In this document: piece after piece, positions 1 to 7,694 of the stretch
Position numbering within the stretch: the first letter of the stretch is position 1
Layout: every line of letters begins with the position of its first letter
Source: Susulua sp964536195
GTDB taxonomy: Bacteria; Omnitrophota; Gorgyraeia; Duberdicusellales; 4484-171
NCBI GenBank assembly: GCA_964536195.1
Contig: CAZHVO010000020.1
Span: forward strand, 1 to 16,742
DNA length: 16,742 nt
Direction of reading: 5' to 3'
Notes under the pieces: model-generated
What the model was told of the DNA's origin: nothing
Databases searched by the model: none
Seen by the model: the letters and a program-made list of their open reading frames with translations, nothing else
Translations under genes and position numbers: made by a program

Positions 1-1
1 T

Positions 2-853
2 AATTTAATCCAAAAAGTATATACTACTCCGATTAAGGAGAAGTTGATTGCTAAGAGGGTTGAGGAGATAAAAAAAGGTAAAGGGTATGCTGCAGTCAGC
101 TGTATACCTCAGAATGCTGATAAGTTCGCTGTGATTGCTGAAGCGGCCGGAGCAGATTGTTTCGTAATTCAGTCCACTGTAACTACTGCCATACATATTG
201 CCACTAAGTATAAACCTTTAGATTTACATAAATTTTGTAAGCAGAGGAAGATTCCGGTAATCATCGGTAACTGCGTTACCTATGACGTTACTTTGGAGCT
301 TTTTGAGACTGGTTGTTCTGGTATCTTAGTTGGCGTAGGCCCAGGAGCAGCCTGTACTACTAGAGGAGTTTTAGGCATTGGTGTCCCTCAGGTAACTTCT
401 ACTATTGATTGCTCAGCGGCCAGAGATTTTTATCACCAGAAGACCGGAAAATACATTCCAATAATTACTGATGGCGGAATGAGCCGAGGTGGCGATGTTT
501 GTAAAGCTTTTGCTTCCGGGGCTGATGCAGTAATGATTGGTTCAGCTTTTGCCAGAGCAAAAGAAGCACCAGGAAGAGGATTCCATTGGGGTATGGCTAC
601 TTCTCATGGTAATTTGCCTCGAGGCACAAGAATAAATGTAGGCGTAACCGGAAGTCTAAGCCAGATTCTTTTTGGTCCGGCTACAGTTGATGATGGTTCC
701 CAGAATTTACTCGGTGCTCTTAATACTTCTATGGGGTCTTTGGGTGCCAAGGCTATTAGAGATATGCACTTTGTTGAGATAATCATTGCTCCTTCTATCC
801 AGACTGAAGGTAAGGTATTTCAAGCTGCCCAGAGAGTAGGAATGGGGAAGTGA
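2..853 (+). CDS. GuaB3-family IMP dehydrogenase-like protein (5' end outside window)
   Basis: This is the C-terminal 283 residues of an IMP dehydrogenase/GMP reductase superfamily TIM-barrel protein. The frame is open from base 2, so the gene starts upstream; the TTG at 44 is internal. The catalytic-Cys loop reads GPGAACTTRGVLGIGVP, with the Cys codon at 353-355. It is followed by a DGGMSRGGD phosphate-binding segment, EAPGRGFHWGMA, and a C-terminus ending TEGKV...RVGMGK. These are signatures of the GuaB3 branch found in actinobacteria and cyanobacteria, rather than of canonical GuaB, and no CBS domains are visible in the part seen. Canonical members oxidise IMP to XMP, the substrate of GuaA encoded next. 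GuaB3 proteins have been treated as IMP dehydrogenase-like, so the exact reaction here is inferred. The stop codon is directly followed by the structured leader of guaA. Confidence 0.88.
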   Translation, partial: NLIQKVYTTPIKEKLIAKRVEEIKKGKGYAAVSCIPQNADKFAVIAEAAGADCFVIQSTVTTAIHIATKYKPLDLHKFCKQRKIPVIIGNCVTYDVTLELFETGCSGILVGVGPGAACTTRGVLGIGVPQVTSTIDCSAARDFYHQKTGKYIPIITDGGMSRGGDVCKAFASGADAVMIGSAFARAKEAPGRGFHWGMATSHGNLPRGTRINVGVTGSLSQILFGPATVDDGSQNLLGALNTSMGSLGAKAIRDMHFVEIIIAPSIQTEGKVFQAAQRVGMGK

Positions 854-995
854 AGTATCTAATCTTCGACTGCGTCGGAGTCGGTTTAGGCGAATCCTAA
901 ACCGATAAATTAGATCCTTCATTGTTATTGATTGGCAATAGAACCCGCAATAATAGAGAAAGTTAACATAGCATAGAAAAGTATTGAAGTTAAAA
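854..995 (+). promoter_or_regulatory. Structured RNA leader of guaA, copy 1 (candidate riboswitch-like element)
   Basis: This intergenic stretch folds into a three-way junction. P1 pairs 857-863 with 909-915 (7 bp). P2 pairs 864-870 with 874-880 (7 bp, one G-U). P3 pairs 881-890 with 896-905 (10 bp). Downstream, 921-926 can pair with 934-939 as a local hairpin. Alternatively, TGTTA 923-927 can pair with TAACA 964-968 and CAATA 936-940 with TATTG 982-986, which is an H-type pseudoknot ending about 9 bases before GTG 996. The same architecture precedes queF (13549-13688) with compensated base changes in P1, P2 and P3. No U-tract follows any stem, so control of translation is more likely than termination. 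I see no known riboswitch signature, and the ligand is unknown. A dispersed structured repeat is the main alternative. Confidence 0.6.
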
Positions 996-2537
996 GTGAA
1001 GAAAGACACAATTTTAATTCTTGATTTTGGGTCTCAATATACCCAGCTCATTGCCCGTCGGGTAAGAGAGTTAAAAGTCTTTAGCGTCATTGAGCCCTGC
1101 ACTGTAACTGCAAGTAAGATAAAGAAGATTAGTCCCAAGGGAATAATTCTCTCCGGAGGTCCCCATAGTGTTTATGAGGATAAAGCTTCTGCCTTAAAGA
1201 AAGAAATCCTACAATTAGGTATACCAATCTTAGGTATTTGCTATGGAATGCAGATTCTAGTTAAGGCCTTAAAGGGGAGAGTCGCTGAGGGCAAGAGGAG
1301 AGAGTATGGAAGAGCTAAGATGTGTATTGATGATCATCAGGACTTATTCTTCTCACTTCCTGAGAAGATTGTTTCATGGATGAGTCATACTGATCAGGTC
1401 ATAAATCTTCCCATTGGTTTTAAGTTACTGGCCCATACTCTAAATACGCAGTTTGCAGCTATCGGCGATAGTAAAAGGAAGATTTATGGGGTGCAATTTC
1501 ATCCTGAGGTTGTTCATACTGAATTAGGCACACAAATACTCTCCAATTTTTTATTTAGAATTATTGGTTGTTCCTCAACCTGGCAGTTAGAGGATTTCAT
1601 CTCTGAACAGATAAAGGAGATTAGAAAAAAAGTAGGCAAAACAAATGTTATTTTAGGTTTAAGCGGAGGGGTTGACTCATCGACTGCTGCAATTTTGCTC
1701 CAAAAAGCCCTGGGAAAGAAGTTAAAATGTATTTTTGTTAATAATGGAGTTTTGAGAAAGGGAGAAGCTAAGAAGGTAATAAGGATTTTTAGGAATTATT
1801 TTAAGATCGATCTGCATTATGTTGATGCTTCTAAATTATTCTTAACTAAGCTAAAGGGTGTTCTTGATCCTGAGAAGAAACGTAAGATAATCGGTCATGA
1901 ATTTATAAAAGTTTTTGAGAAAGAGGCTAAGAAGATTAAAAATGTAAAATTTCTCATTCAGGGGACACTATATCCTGACGTAATTGAATCAGTGTCATTC
2001 TTTGGCGGGCCGACTGCTTGCATAAAGTCACATCACAATGTAGGCGGATTGCCCAAAGAGATGAAGTTAAAACTAATTGAGCCTTTTCGCCAGCTGTTCA
2101 AAGACGAGGTCAGAGAGGTTGCCAAGATACTTAAGCTGCCGGCAACCATAATTAATCGTCATCCTTTTCCTGGACCAGGTTTAGCAGTAAGAATAATTGG
2201 TGAAGTTAATGCTAAACAGTTGAAGATTTTACGTGAAGCTGATGAGATTTTAATAAAAGCAATAAAGAAAAATAATATTTATAATGATATTTGGCAGGCC
2301 TTTTGCGTCTTACTACCACTTAAGACAGTAGGGGTAATGGGGGATAAGAGAACTTATGAGCATGTAGTGGCAATACGGGCAGTTAATAGCCTTGATGGGA
2401 TGACTGCTGATTGGTCTAAGATACCTTATCCAGTTCTTGGAGAGATTTCTAATTCAATTATCAATAAAGTAAGAGGAATAAATAGAGTTGTCTTCGATAT
2501 AAGCTCTAAACCTCCGGCAACGATTGAGTGGGAGTAG
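996..2537 (+). CDS. guaA: GMP synthase (glutamine-hydrolysing)
   Basis: GuaA converts XMP to GMP using ATP and glutamine in the cytoplasm. The N-terminal class I glutamine amidotransferase domain opens with ILILDFGSQYTQLIARR. Its nucleophile Cys82 lies in GICYGMQ, and His and Glu are in GVQFHPEV. The ATP-pyrophosphatase domain has the P-loop SGGVDSS from residue 223. The dimerisation domain ends in the typical KPPATIEWE. Numbering is from GTG 996, which gives 513 residues, a normal length. An in-frame TTG at 984 would add four residues. I prefer 996 because aligning the leaders before guaA and queF puts this GTG opposite the queF ATG, and TTG 984 lies in a leader strand predicted to pair. Neither start has a clear Shine-Dalgarno sequence. 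The gene lies downstream of a GuaB3-family gene, consistent with sequential IMP to XMP to GMP steps. Confidence 0.96.
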   Translation: MKKDTILILDFGSQYTQLIARRVRELKVFSVIEPCTVTASKIKKISPKGIILSGGPHSVYEDKASALKKEILQLGIPILGICYGMQILVKALKGRVAEGKRREYGRAKMCIDDHQDLFFSLPEKIVSWMSHTDQVINLPIGFKLLAHTLNTQFAAIGDSKRKIYGVQFHPEVVHTELGTQILSNFLFRIIGCSSTWQLEDFISEQIKEIRKKVGKTNVILGLSGGVDSSTAAILLQKALGKKLKCIFVNNGVLRKGEAKKVIRIFRNYFKIDLHYVDASKLFLTKLKGVLDPEKKRKIIGHEFIKVFEKEAKKIKNVKFLIQGTLYPDVIESVSFFGGPTACIKSHHNVGGLPKEMKLKLIEPFRQLFKDEVREVAKILKLPATIINRHPFPGPGLAVRIIGEVNAKQLKILREADEILIKAIKKNNIYNDIWQAFCVLLPLKTVGVMGDKRTYEHVVAIRAVNSLDGMTADWSKIPYPVLGEISNSIINKVRGINRVVFDISSKPPATIEWE

Positions 2538-2560
2538 AATCCAATCTTTAAACTAATATT

Positions 2561-5500
2561 ATGACCCATGCTGACTTTGTACACCTTCATGTGCATACCC
2601 AATATAGTCTCCTAGATGGAGCTTGTCTGTTAGATAGGTTAGTCCAGAAGGCTGCCCTTTGTAAATTACCAGCCTTAGCCATAACTGACCATGGCAATAT
2701 CTTCGGAGCAATAAAATTCTACAACCTTTGCATGAAGAATGGAATAAAACCGATTATTGGCTGTGAGGTTTATATAACCTCAGGTTCACGTCTTGATAGA
2801 GACTATAAACCCAATGGCGATAGTAATCATCACCTTATTCTTTTAGCTAAAGATCAACAGGGATATTCTAATCTTATCAAGCTGGTTAGTTTAGCCCATT
2901 TAGAAGGTTTCTATTATAAACCACGGGTAGATAAAGAGCTTCTTAGTGAATACAGCAAAGGGTTGATTGCCTCTAGTGCTTGCCTTAAGGGAGAAATCCC
3001 TTCAGCAATTATTTCCGGGAATGTAGGTAAGGCTACTAAGTTAGCTGATGAATATTTAAATATTTTTGGTAAGGGAAATTTCTATCTTGAGGTTATGGAG
3101 AACGGTTTGGATGAGCAGAGAGTAGTGAATGCCCAACTGGTTAAAATTTCAAAAGACTTAGATATCCCTCTGGTTGCTACCAATGATATTCATTATTTAG
3201 AAAAAGAAGAGTCATTTGCTCATGAGGCCTTATTAGCTATTCAGACTCAGACCACTCTTAACGATCCTAATCGTTTTAAATTTAATAGTGATTCTTTTTA
3301 TTTTCGTACTCCCGAGGAGATGAAGAAGATTTTTAAAGATATCCCTGAGAGTTTAAGGAATACTATTGAGATTACTCAGAAGTGTAATCTCACTATGGAT
3401 TTTTCTCAAATACACCTGCCGCATTTTCCTTTACCTAAAGAGATAAATGACGATGACTATTTGCGAGGCATCTGTCAGGAAAATTTAGAAAGCCGGTATC
3501 CTAAGGCAGGTAAAACTGTTATCGAAAGGCTAGATTATGAGTTAGATACTATTAAAAAAACCGGTTTTTCTAGTTACTTTCTAATAATCTGGGACTTAGT
3601 AAAATTTGCTAAAGAGAGTCATATCCCGGTAGGCCCGGGCCGGGGAAGTGCCGCTGGAAGTATTGTCAGTTATATCCTTCATATTACTGATGTAGATCCC
3701 TTAAGCTATGATCTTCTTTTTGAAAGATTCCTAAACCCGGCACGTATCTCCATGCCTGATATTGACATTGACTTCTGTTATGAGAAGAGGATTGAGGTTT
3801 TAGGGTATGTGGCTAAGAAGTACGGAAAGGATAATGTTGCTCAGATAATTACCTTTGGGACAATGTTAGCCCGGGCAGTTATCAGGGATGTTGGTAGGGT
3901 TATGAGTTTTAACTACTCTGAGGTAGATAAAATTGCCAAGATGATTCCTTATGGCGTTGGTCACCATGTTGATTTAAGACGGGCTTTATCTATGAATCCG
4001 GAACTAGCTGACATTTATGATTCTGATCAGAGAGTTAAGCGCCTTATTGATGTAGCCATGCAGCTAGAAGGGCTTTCCCGTCATGCTTCTACTCATGCTG
4101 CCGGAGTGGTTATCTCGGATAAGCCTCTTATAGATAGAGTTCCCTTAATCAGAGGCGCCGAGGGTGAAACTGTTACTGGTTTTGATATGGGGTCTTTAGA
4201 AAAGACCGGTCTACTAAAGATGGATTTCTTAGGCTTAAAGACTCTTACTGTAATAGATGAGGCCGTAAAGATTATCAAGAGAACTAAAGGTATAGATCTA
4301 GATATTACTGCAATTACCCTTAAAGATAGAAAGACCTTTTCTCTCTTGGCCCAAGGTAGCACTATCGGTGTTTTTCAATTGGAAAGTAGAGGGATGAGGG
4401 ATATTTTAAAGAAGATAAATGCCACCAAGTTCGAGGATTTAATTGCTGTCTTAGCTCTTCATCGCCCTGGTCCTTTAGGCAGTGGTATGGTTGATGATTT
4501 TATTAACCGAAAGCAGGGCAAGAAGAGTATCTCCTATATCCATCCCAAATTAGAATCGATTCTAAAAAAAACCTATGGAATAATTCTCTATCAGGAACAG
4601 ATTATGCAGATAGTTGCTAAGTTGGCTGGTTTTGATATGGCCCGAGCCGATTTATTAAGAAAATCTATCGGAAAAAAGATTCCTGAAATCATGGATGAGC
4701 AAAGACAATTATTTTTAGATGGCTGTCATAAGAATCATATTTCAACAAATACAGCCAATCAGATATTTGATTTGATTGACTACTTTTCCGGTTATGGATT
4801 TAATAAATGTGTAACTGGGAATACTGATATTGTAGATGCAGAAACCGGAGAGATTGTAAAGATAGAAGAGGTTTATAGAAATAGATCTGTAAACTTCACC
4901 TTGGGATGTAATGATGATTTAAAAATTAAAAAGCTTCGCATAACGAATATTGTAAAAAATGGAATAAAGCCGGTATGGAAATTAAAAACTTCTTTAGGTA
5001 AAGAGATTGAAGCTACCGCTAACCATCCATTTCTGATGATGGATGGATGGAAAAAGTTAGAAGACATCAAGAAGGGAGAGAGGATTGCTCTTCCGTGTAT
5101 TTATCCGTTGGAGGGAAATAATCCTTTTCCTGCTTATAAAATTATTTCATTGGCAGGTATTCTTTCTGAGGGTAATACTTGCCATACTTCAGGAGCATAT
5201 TTTTACGCAGCGAATTCCGTATATTTCAATGATTTTATAGAAAACGTGAAAGAATTTCCTAACACATCTCCTACGGTTATCAGGCGTAGAAACATATTTG
5301 AAGCATATTGTGGAACAGGGAGAGATGCTCGTTTTTGTAAAGGGAATATCCCTTGGAATAAGAAAGGCGGAGCAGTTTGTTTGGAGAAAACTGTAATTCG
5401 TTCTGGATTTAGGGTATGGCTAGAAGAGTTGGATTTAGTTCATAAGAGTGCAGGCGAAAAATTTATTCCCAGTTTTATTTTTGGCCTTGATAACAAATCA

Positions 5501-7321
5501 TTGGCTTTATTTATAGGAAGGTTGTGGGCTGGAGACGGGTTTGTTTTTACCAAAAGAAATCCTCTACCTTTTTATGCCACTTCTTCTAAACAACTTGCTT
5601 TTCAACTCCAGGATCTTTTAGCAAGATTTGGAATTTTAAGTAAGATTTACAAAAAGGAGTTTAAATATAGGTATAAGGGCAAAACTACCATAAAAAGAGG
5701 TTACGTTCTTATGCTTCAAGGTAGAAACGGTGTAGATAGTTTTATTAAGCACATAGTACCATATATTGTTGGCAGGGGAAAAAACATAGAAAGATTAAAA
5801 GCTTATTACAAGGGAGCACCTAGAAATAAAGAAAGCAAGGATATTATTCCTCAGGAAATAAAATTTATTGTGCAGAGATTAAAAAAGGAAAAGGGTATTG
5901 GCTGGAGAGAAATTGAAAAAGATTCTAAAATTTCCATGAAAGAATTTGTGGGAAGGTTGCATAAACATAAAGAAGGATTCCGTAGAGATACAGTTAAAAG
6001 AGTAGGGGAATATTTTAATTCTCCCGAACTCATTAAGTATGCTTGTTCTGATTTATACTGGGATAAGGTTGTTTCCGTGGAGTATGTAGGGGAAAAAGCT
6101 ACTTATGATCTTCAGATAGAGCGATACCATAATTTTATTGCTAATGGAATAATTGTGCACAATTCACACAGTACCGCTTACTCTTTAATCTCTTACCGCA
6201 CAGCATACCTAAAGGCTAATTATCCGGTAGAGTTTATGGCAGCTCTTCTAACCAGTGAGCGCAACAATACTGATAAAGTTGTAGAGTATGTTAATGAATC
6301 AGGCCGGATGAAGATTGAAGTTCTTCCTCCGGATATAAATACCAGTTTTACTAATTTTACAGTGACTGATGATCAGAATATACGGTTTGGATTAATGGCT
6401 ATTAAGAATGTCGGTAAAGCTGCTTTAGAAAATATTATTGAAACTAGAAAAGCCGATAAATTTGAGAGTATCTTTGATTTTTCTCGGCGAGTAGATTCAC
6501 GGGTAGTGAACAAGAAGGTTGTTGAAAGTCTTATAAAGTCCGGGGCAATGGATAGTTTTAACCTTCGGCGGGCTCAAATGGTAGCTCTTCTAGATAAAAT
6601 ATTAAATAAAAGTGCAAAAAAAGAAGACCCTTCTCAATTAAGACTTTTCTCAGACCCGGTTGACGAGAGTGTACCTGATGTCCAGGAGTGGCCGCTTCTG
6701 CAGATACTAAATTTTGAGAAAGCTCTTCTCGGAATATACTTAACTGGCCATCCTTTAAGTTCTTACTCTAGTTTGGTCAATCACTTACAACGCGAGAAGA
6801 TAATTCGTTTTTGGGAACATCCTAGGCAGGGAGATATTATGATTTGCGGAGTAGTAGAGAAGGTAAAAAATATCACTACTCGCAGAAAAGGTCAGCGAAT
6901 GGCAATTTTAAAGCTAGAAGATGAGACTGCTAGTATTGAAGTTTTTATTTTCCCCCGTCTTTTTGAGGAATGTGCATTCTATCTTCGGGAGTCAGCTGTA
7001 CTAGTGATAAGAGGAAAAGTTGAAGCTAAAGATGAAGTTCCTAAGATATTAGCTTCCCAGGTTATTCCGGTAGAGAAGGTTAGCGAGCATATTAAGAGCG
7101 CAAACATCTCGTTAGAGAATAACGGTATTTCTTTAAATAACTTAAAGAGTGTTTTTCTTAACCATAAGGGTGAGACTCCAGTCTTCTTTTCCTTCAAGGA
7201 TTCCAAGCTCAAAGGGGTAAAAGTAAAGACCGGTAGTAAGTTCTGTATCGCTTTGAACGAGAAGGCTTTAAATGAGATAGGCGCAGCAGTGGGGGAGGGA
7301 AACTTGTCCTTGACACTTTAA
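2561..7321 (+). CDS. dnaE: DNA polymerase III subunit alpha precursor with internal intein
   Basis: This is the replicative polymerase catalytic subunit, 1586 codons including a 452-residue intein (residues 750-1201). The mature extein would be 1134 residues, normal for DnaE. The N-terminal PHP domain keeps a full-looking metal-ligand set: H8, H10, D43, H44, E69, H90/H91, C141, D209 and H211. The polymerase core has GPGRGSAAGS from residue 358, the catalytic aspartates of PDIDIDF (D400, D402, D404), GVFQLES and HRPGPLGSGMV. The extein flanks read YGFNK and SHSTAYSLISYRTAYLK, a highly conserved DnaE segment, so splicing is needed to restore function. C-terminal to this are helix-hairpin-helix sequence and an OB fold beginning near residue 1427 (ICGVVEKVKN). 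ATG 2561 gives the standard FVHLHVHT start. No strong Shine-Dalgarno is seen in the 23-base gap after guaA. Confidence 0.96.
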   Translation: MTHADFVHLHVHTQYSLLDGACLLDRLVQKAALCKLPALAITDHGNIFGAIKFYNLCMKNGIKPIIGCEVYITSGSRLDRDYKPNGDSNHHLILLAKDQQGYSNLIKLVSLAHLEGFYYKPRVDKELLSEYSKGLIASSACLKGEIPSAIISGNVGKATKLADEYLNIFGKGNFYLEVMENGLDEQRVVNAQLVKISKDLDIPLVATNDIHYLEKEESFAHEALLAIQTQTTLNDPNRFKFNSDSFYFRTPEEMKKIFKDIPESLRNTIEITQKCNLTMDFSQIHLPHFPLPKEINDDDYLRGICQENLESRYPKAGKTVIERLDYELDTIKKTGFSSYFLIIWDLVKFAKESHIPVGPGRGSAAGSIVSYILHITDVDPLSYDLLFERFLNPARISMPDIDIDFCYEKRIEVLGYVAKKYGKDNVAQIITFGTMLARAVIRDVGRVMSFNYSEVDKIAKMIPYGVGHHVDLRRALSMNPELADIYDSDQRVKRLIDVAMQLEGLSRHASTHAAGVVISDKPLIDRVPLIRGAEGETVTGFDMGSLEKTGLLKMDFLGLKTLTVIDEAVKIIKRTKGIDLDITAITLKDRKTFSLLAQGSTIGVFQLESRGMRDILKKINATKFEDLIAVLALHRPGPLGSGMVDDFINRKQGKKSISYIHPKLESILKKTYGIILYQEQIMQIVAKLAGFDMARADLLRKSIGKKIPEIMDEQRQLFLDGCHKNHISTNTANQIFDLIDYFSGYGFNKCVTGNTDIVDAETGEIVKIEEVYRNRSVNFTLGCNDDLKIKKLRITNIVKNGIKPVWKLKTSLGKEIEATANHPFLMMDGWKKLEDIKKGERIALPCIYPLEGNNPFPAYKIISLAGILSEGNTCHTSGAYFYAANSVYFNDFIENVKEFPNTSPTVIRRRNIFEAYCGTGRDARFCKGNIPWNKKGGAVCLEKTVIRSGFRVWLEELDLVHKSAGEKFIPSFIFGLDNKSLALFIGRLWAGDGFVFTKRNPLPFYATSSKQLAFQLQDLLARFGILSKIYKKEFKYRYKGKTTIKRGYVLMLQGRNGVDSFIKHIVPYIVGRGKNIERLKAYYKGAPRNKESKDIIPQEIKFIVQRLKKEKGIGWREIEKDSKISMKEFVGRLHKHKEGFRRDTVKRVGEYFNSPELIKYACSDLYWDKVVSVEYVGEKATYDLQIERYHNFIANGIIVHNSHSTAYSLISYRTAYLKANYPVEFMAALLTSERNNTDKVVEYVNESGRMKIEVLPPDINTSFTNFTVTDDQNIRFGLMAIKNVGKAALENIIETRKADKFESIFDFSRRVDSRVVNKKVVESLIKSGAMDSFNLRRAQMVALLDKILNKSAKKEDPSQLRLFSDPVDESVPDVQEWPLLQILNFEKALLGIYLTGHPLSSYSSLVNHLQREKIIRFWEHPRQGDIMICGVVEKVKNITTRRKGQRMAILKLEDETASIEVFIFPRLFEECAFYLRESAVLVIRGKVEAKDEVPKILASQVIPVEKVSEHIKSANISLENNGISLNNLKSVFLNHKGETPVFFSFKDSKLKGVKVKTGSKFCIALNEKALNEIGAAVGEGNLSLTL
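4808..6163 (+). mobile_element. DnaE intein with LAGLIDADG homing endonuclease
   Basis: This in-frame protein intron encodes 452 residues. It begins with Cys1 (block A, CVTGNTDIV) immediately after the extein sequence GFNK. Block B is TANHPFL, carrying the Thr and His of the TxxH motif. The C-terminal blocks are VVSVEYVGEKATYDLQ and YHNFIANGIIVHN, ending His-Asn before extein Ser+1. All residues for class 1 splicing are therefore present. The central region has two LAGLIDADG-type motifs, LAGILSEGN (from residue 864 of the precursor) and FIGRLWAGDG (Asp992), which indicates a homing endonuclease domain that may be active. A basic, helical, possibly DNA-binding segment follows, near residues 1100-1155 (GIGWREIEKDSKISMKEF). 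The insertion lies four residues downstream of the site of the cyanobacterial split DnaE intein. It is a selfish element, and its endonuclease would target inteinless dnaE alleles. Confidence 0.95.
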
Positions 7322-7344
7322 TTTGGTGGTGATAGACTTAATCC

Positions 7345-7617
7345 ATGAGAAAGAGAGATATAGTTTTAACGATTAGTCAGGATACTCAGATAAAGCAGGT
7401 CGTGGTCAAAAAGGTTGTGCAACGAACATTTGATGCTATATTTGAGGCTTTAAAGGCTGGTAAAAGAATCGAACTTAGGAATTTTGGGGTGTTTCAGGTT
7501 AAGAAGAGAAAAAAGAGAATTGGCAGAAATCCCAAAACTGGCGAAGTCGTGCCTGTTCCTGAGAGGCGTACTGTTGTATTTAAACCTGGCCTGGAAATGA
7601 AGACGCAGATAAAATAG
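7345..7617 (+). CDS. HU/IHF-family DNA-binding protein
   Basis: This 90-residue basic protein matches the HU/IHF family along its whole length. An N-terminal helical dimerisation part (residues about 1-45, with FDAIFEALKAGKRIEL) leads to RNFGVFQVKKRKKR. The beta-arm tip motif GRNPKTGE contains the DNA-intercalating proline, and VPERRTVVFKPGLEMK closes the fold. Such dimers bend DNA in the nucleoid and assist replication, repair and recombination. The wording VPVPERRTVVFKPG resembles IHF-like or generic HU members, and I cannot assign a subtype. The gene starts at ATG 7345, 23 bases after dnaE, with a loose GGTGGTGA about 12 bases upstream as the only ribosome-binding candidate. It is likely cotranscribed with dnaE. 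Confidence 0.93.
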   Translation: MRKRDIVLTISQDTQIKQVVVKKVVQRTFDAIFEALKAGKRIELRNFGVFQVKKRKKRIGRNPKTGEVVPVPERRTVVFKPGLEMKTQIK

Positions 7618-7652
7618 CCTCAGTTGTTTAGGATGAACCCCATCATCTTCCC

Positions 7653-7678
7653 TCTAAAATTAACTTGTCTAAAATTAA
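7653..7678 (+). repeat. Tandem 11-base direct repeat upstream of hisS
   Basis: TCTAAAATTAA occurs twice, at 7653-7663 and 7668-7678, separated by four bases and ending just before the hisS Shine-Dalgarno (AGGAGG, 7680-7685). The period is 15 bases, which is not a full helical turn multiple. It could be a protein-binding site or chance in AT-rich DNA. The rest of the 77-base gap between the HU gene and hisS shows no T-box, tRNA or terminator. Confidence 0.35.
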
Positions 7679-7694
7679 TAGGAGGAAAGTTAGA

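Noticed and set aside
44..46. TTG as the start of the guaB3-like gene
   Set aside because: The frame is open to base 2 with family-like sequence upstream, and the remaining protein would lack the N-terminal barrel part; the true start is outside the window.
854..915. Purine, preQ1-I or T-box riboswitch assignment for the leaders
   Set aside because: The three-way junction lacks the conserved junction and loop sequences of purine riboswitches, the element is far larger than preQ1-I, and no T-box sequence is present.
854..995. Rho-independent terminator after the guaB3-like gene
   Set aside because: The hairpins are not followed by a U-tract, and the structure matches the promoter-proximal leader of queF.
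4808..6163. A separate gene or assembly chimera inserted in dnaE
   Set aside because: The insertion is in frame on both sides and has all intein splicing blocks at its exact ends.
7665..7667. TTG as the hisS start
   Set aside because: Translation from here would read through the AGGAGG at 7680-7685, which is correctly spaced for GTG 7695, and the extra residues are not family-like.
7618..7694. tRNA gene or T-box before hisS
   Set aside because: No cloverleaf, no T-arm consensus and no specifier-loop structure could be found in the gap.
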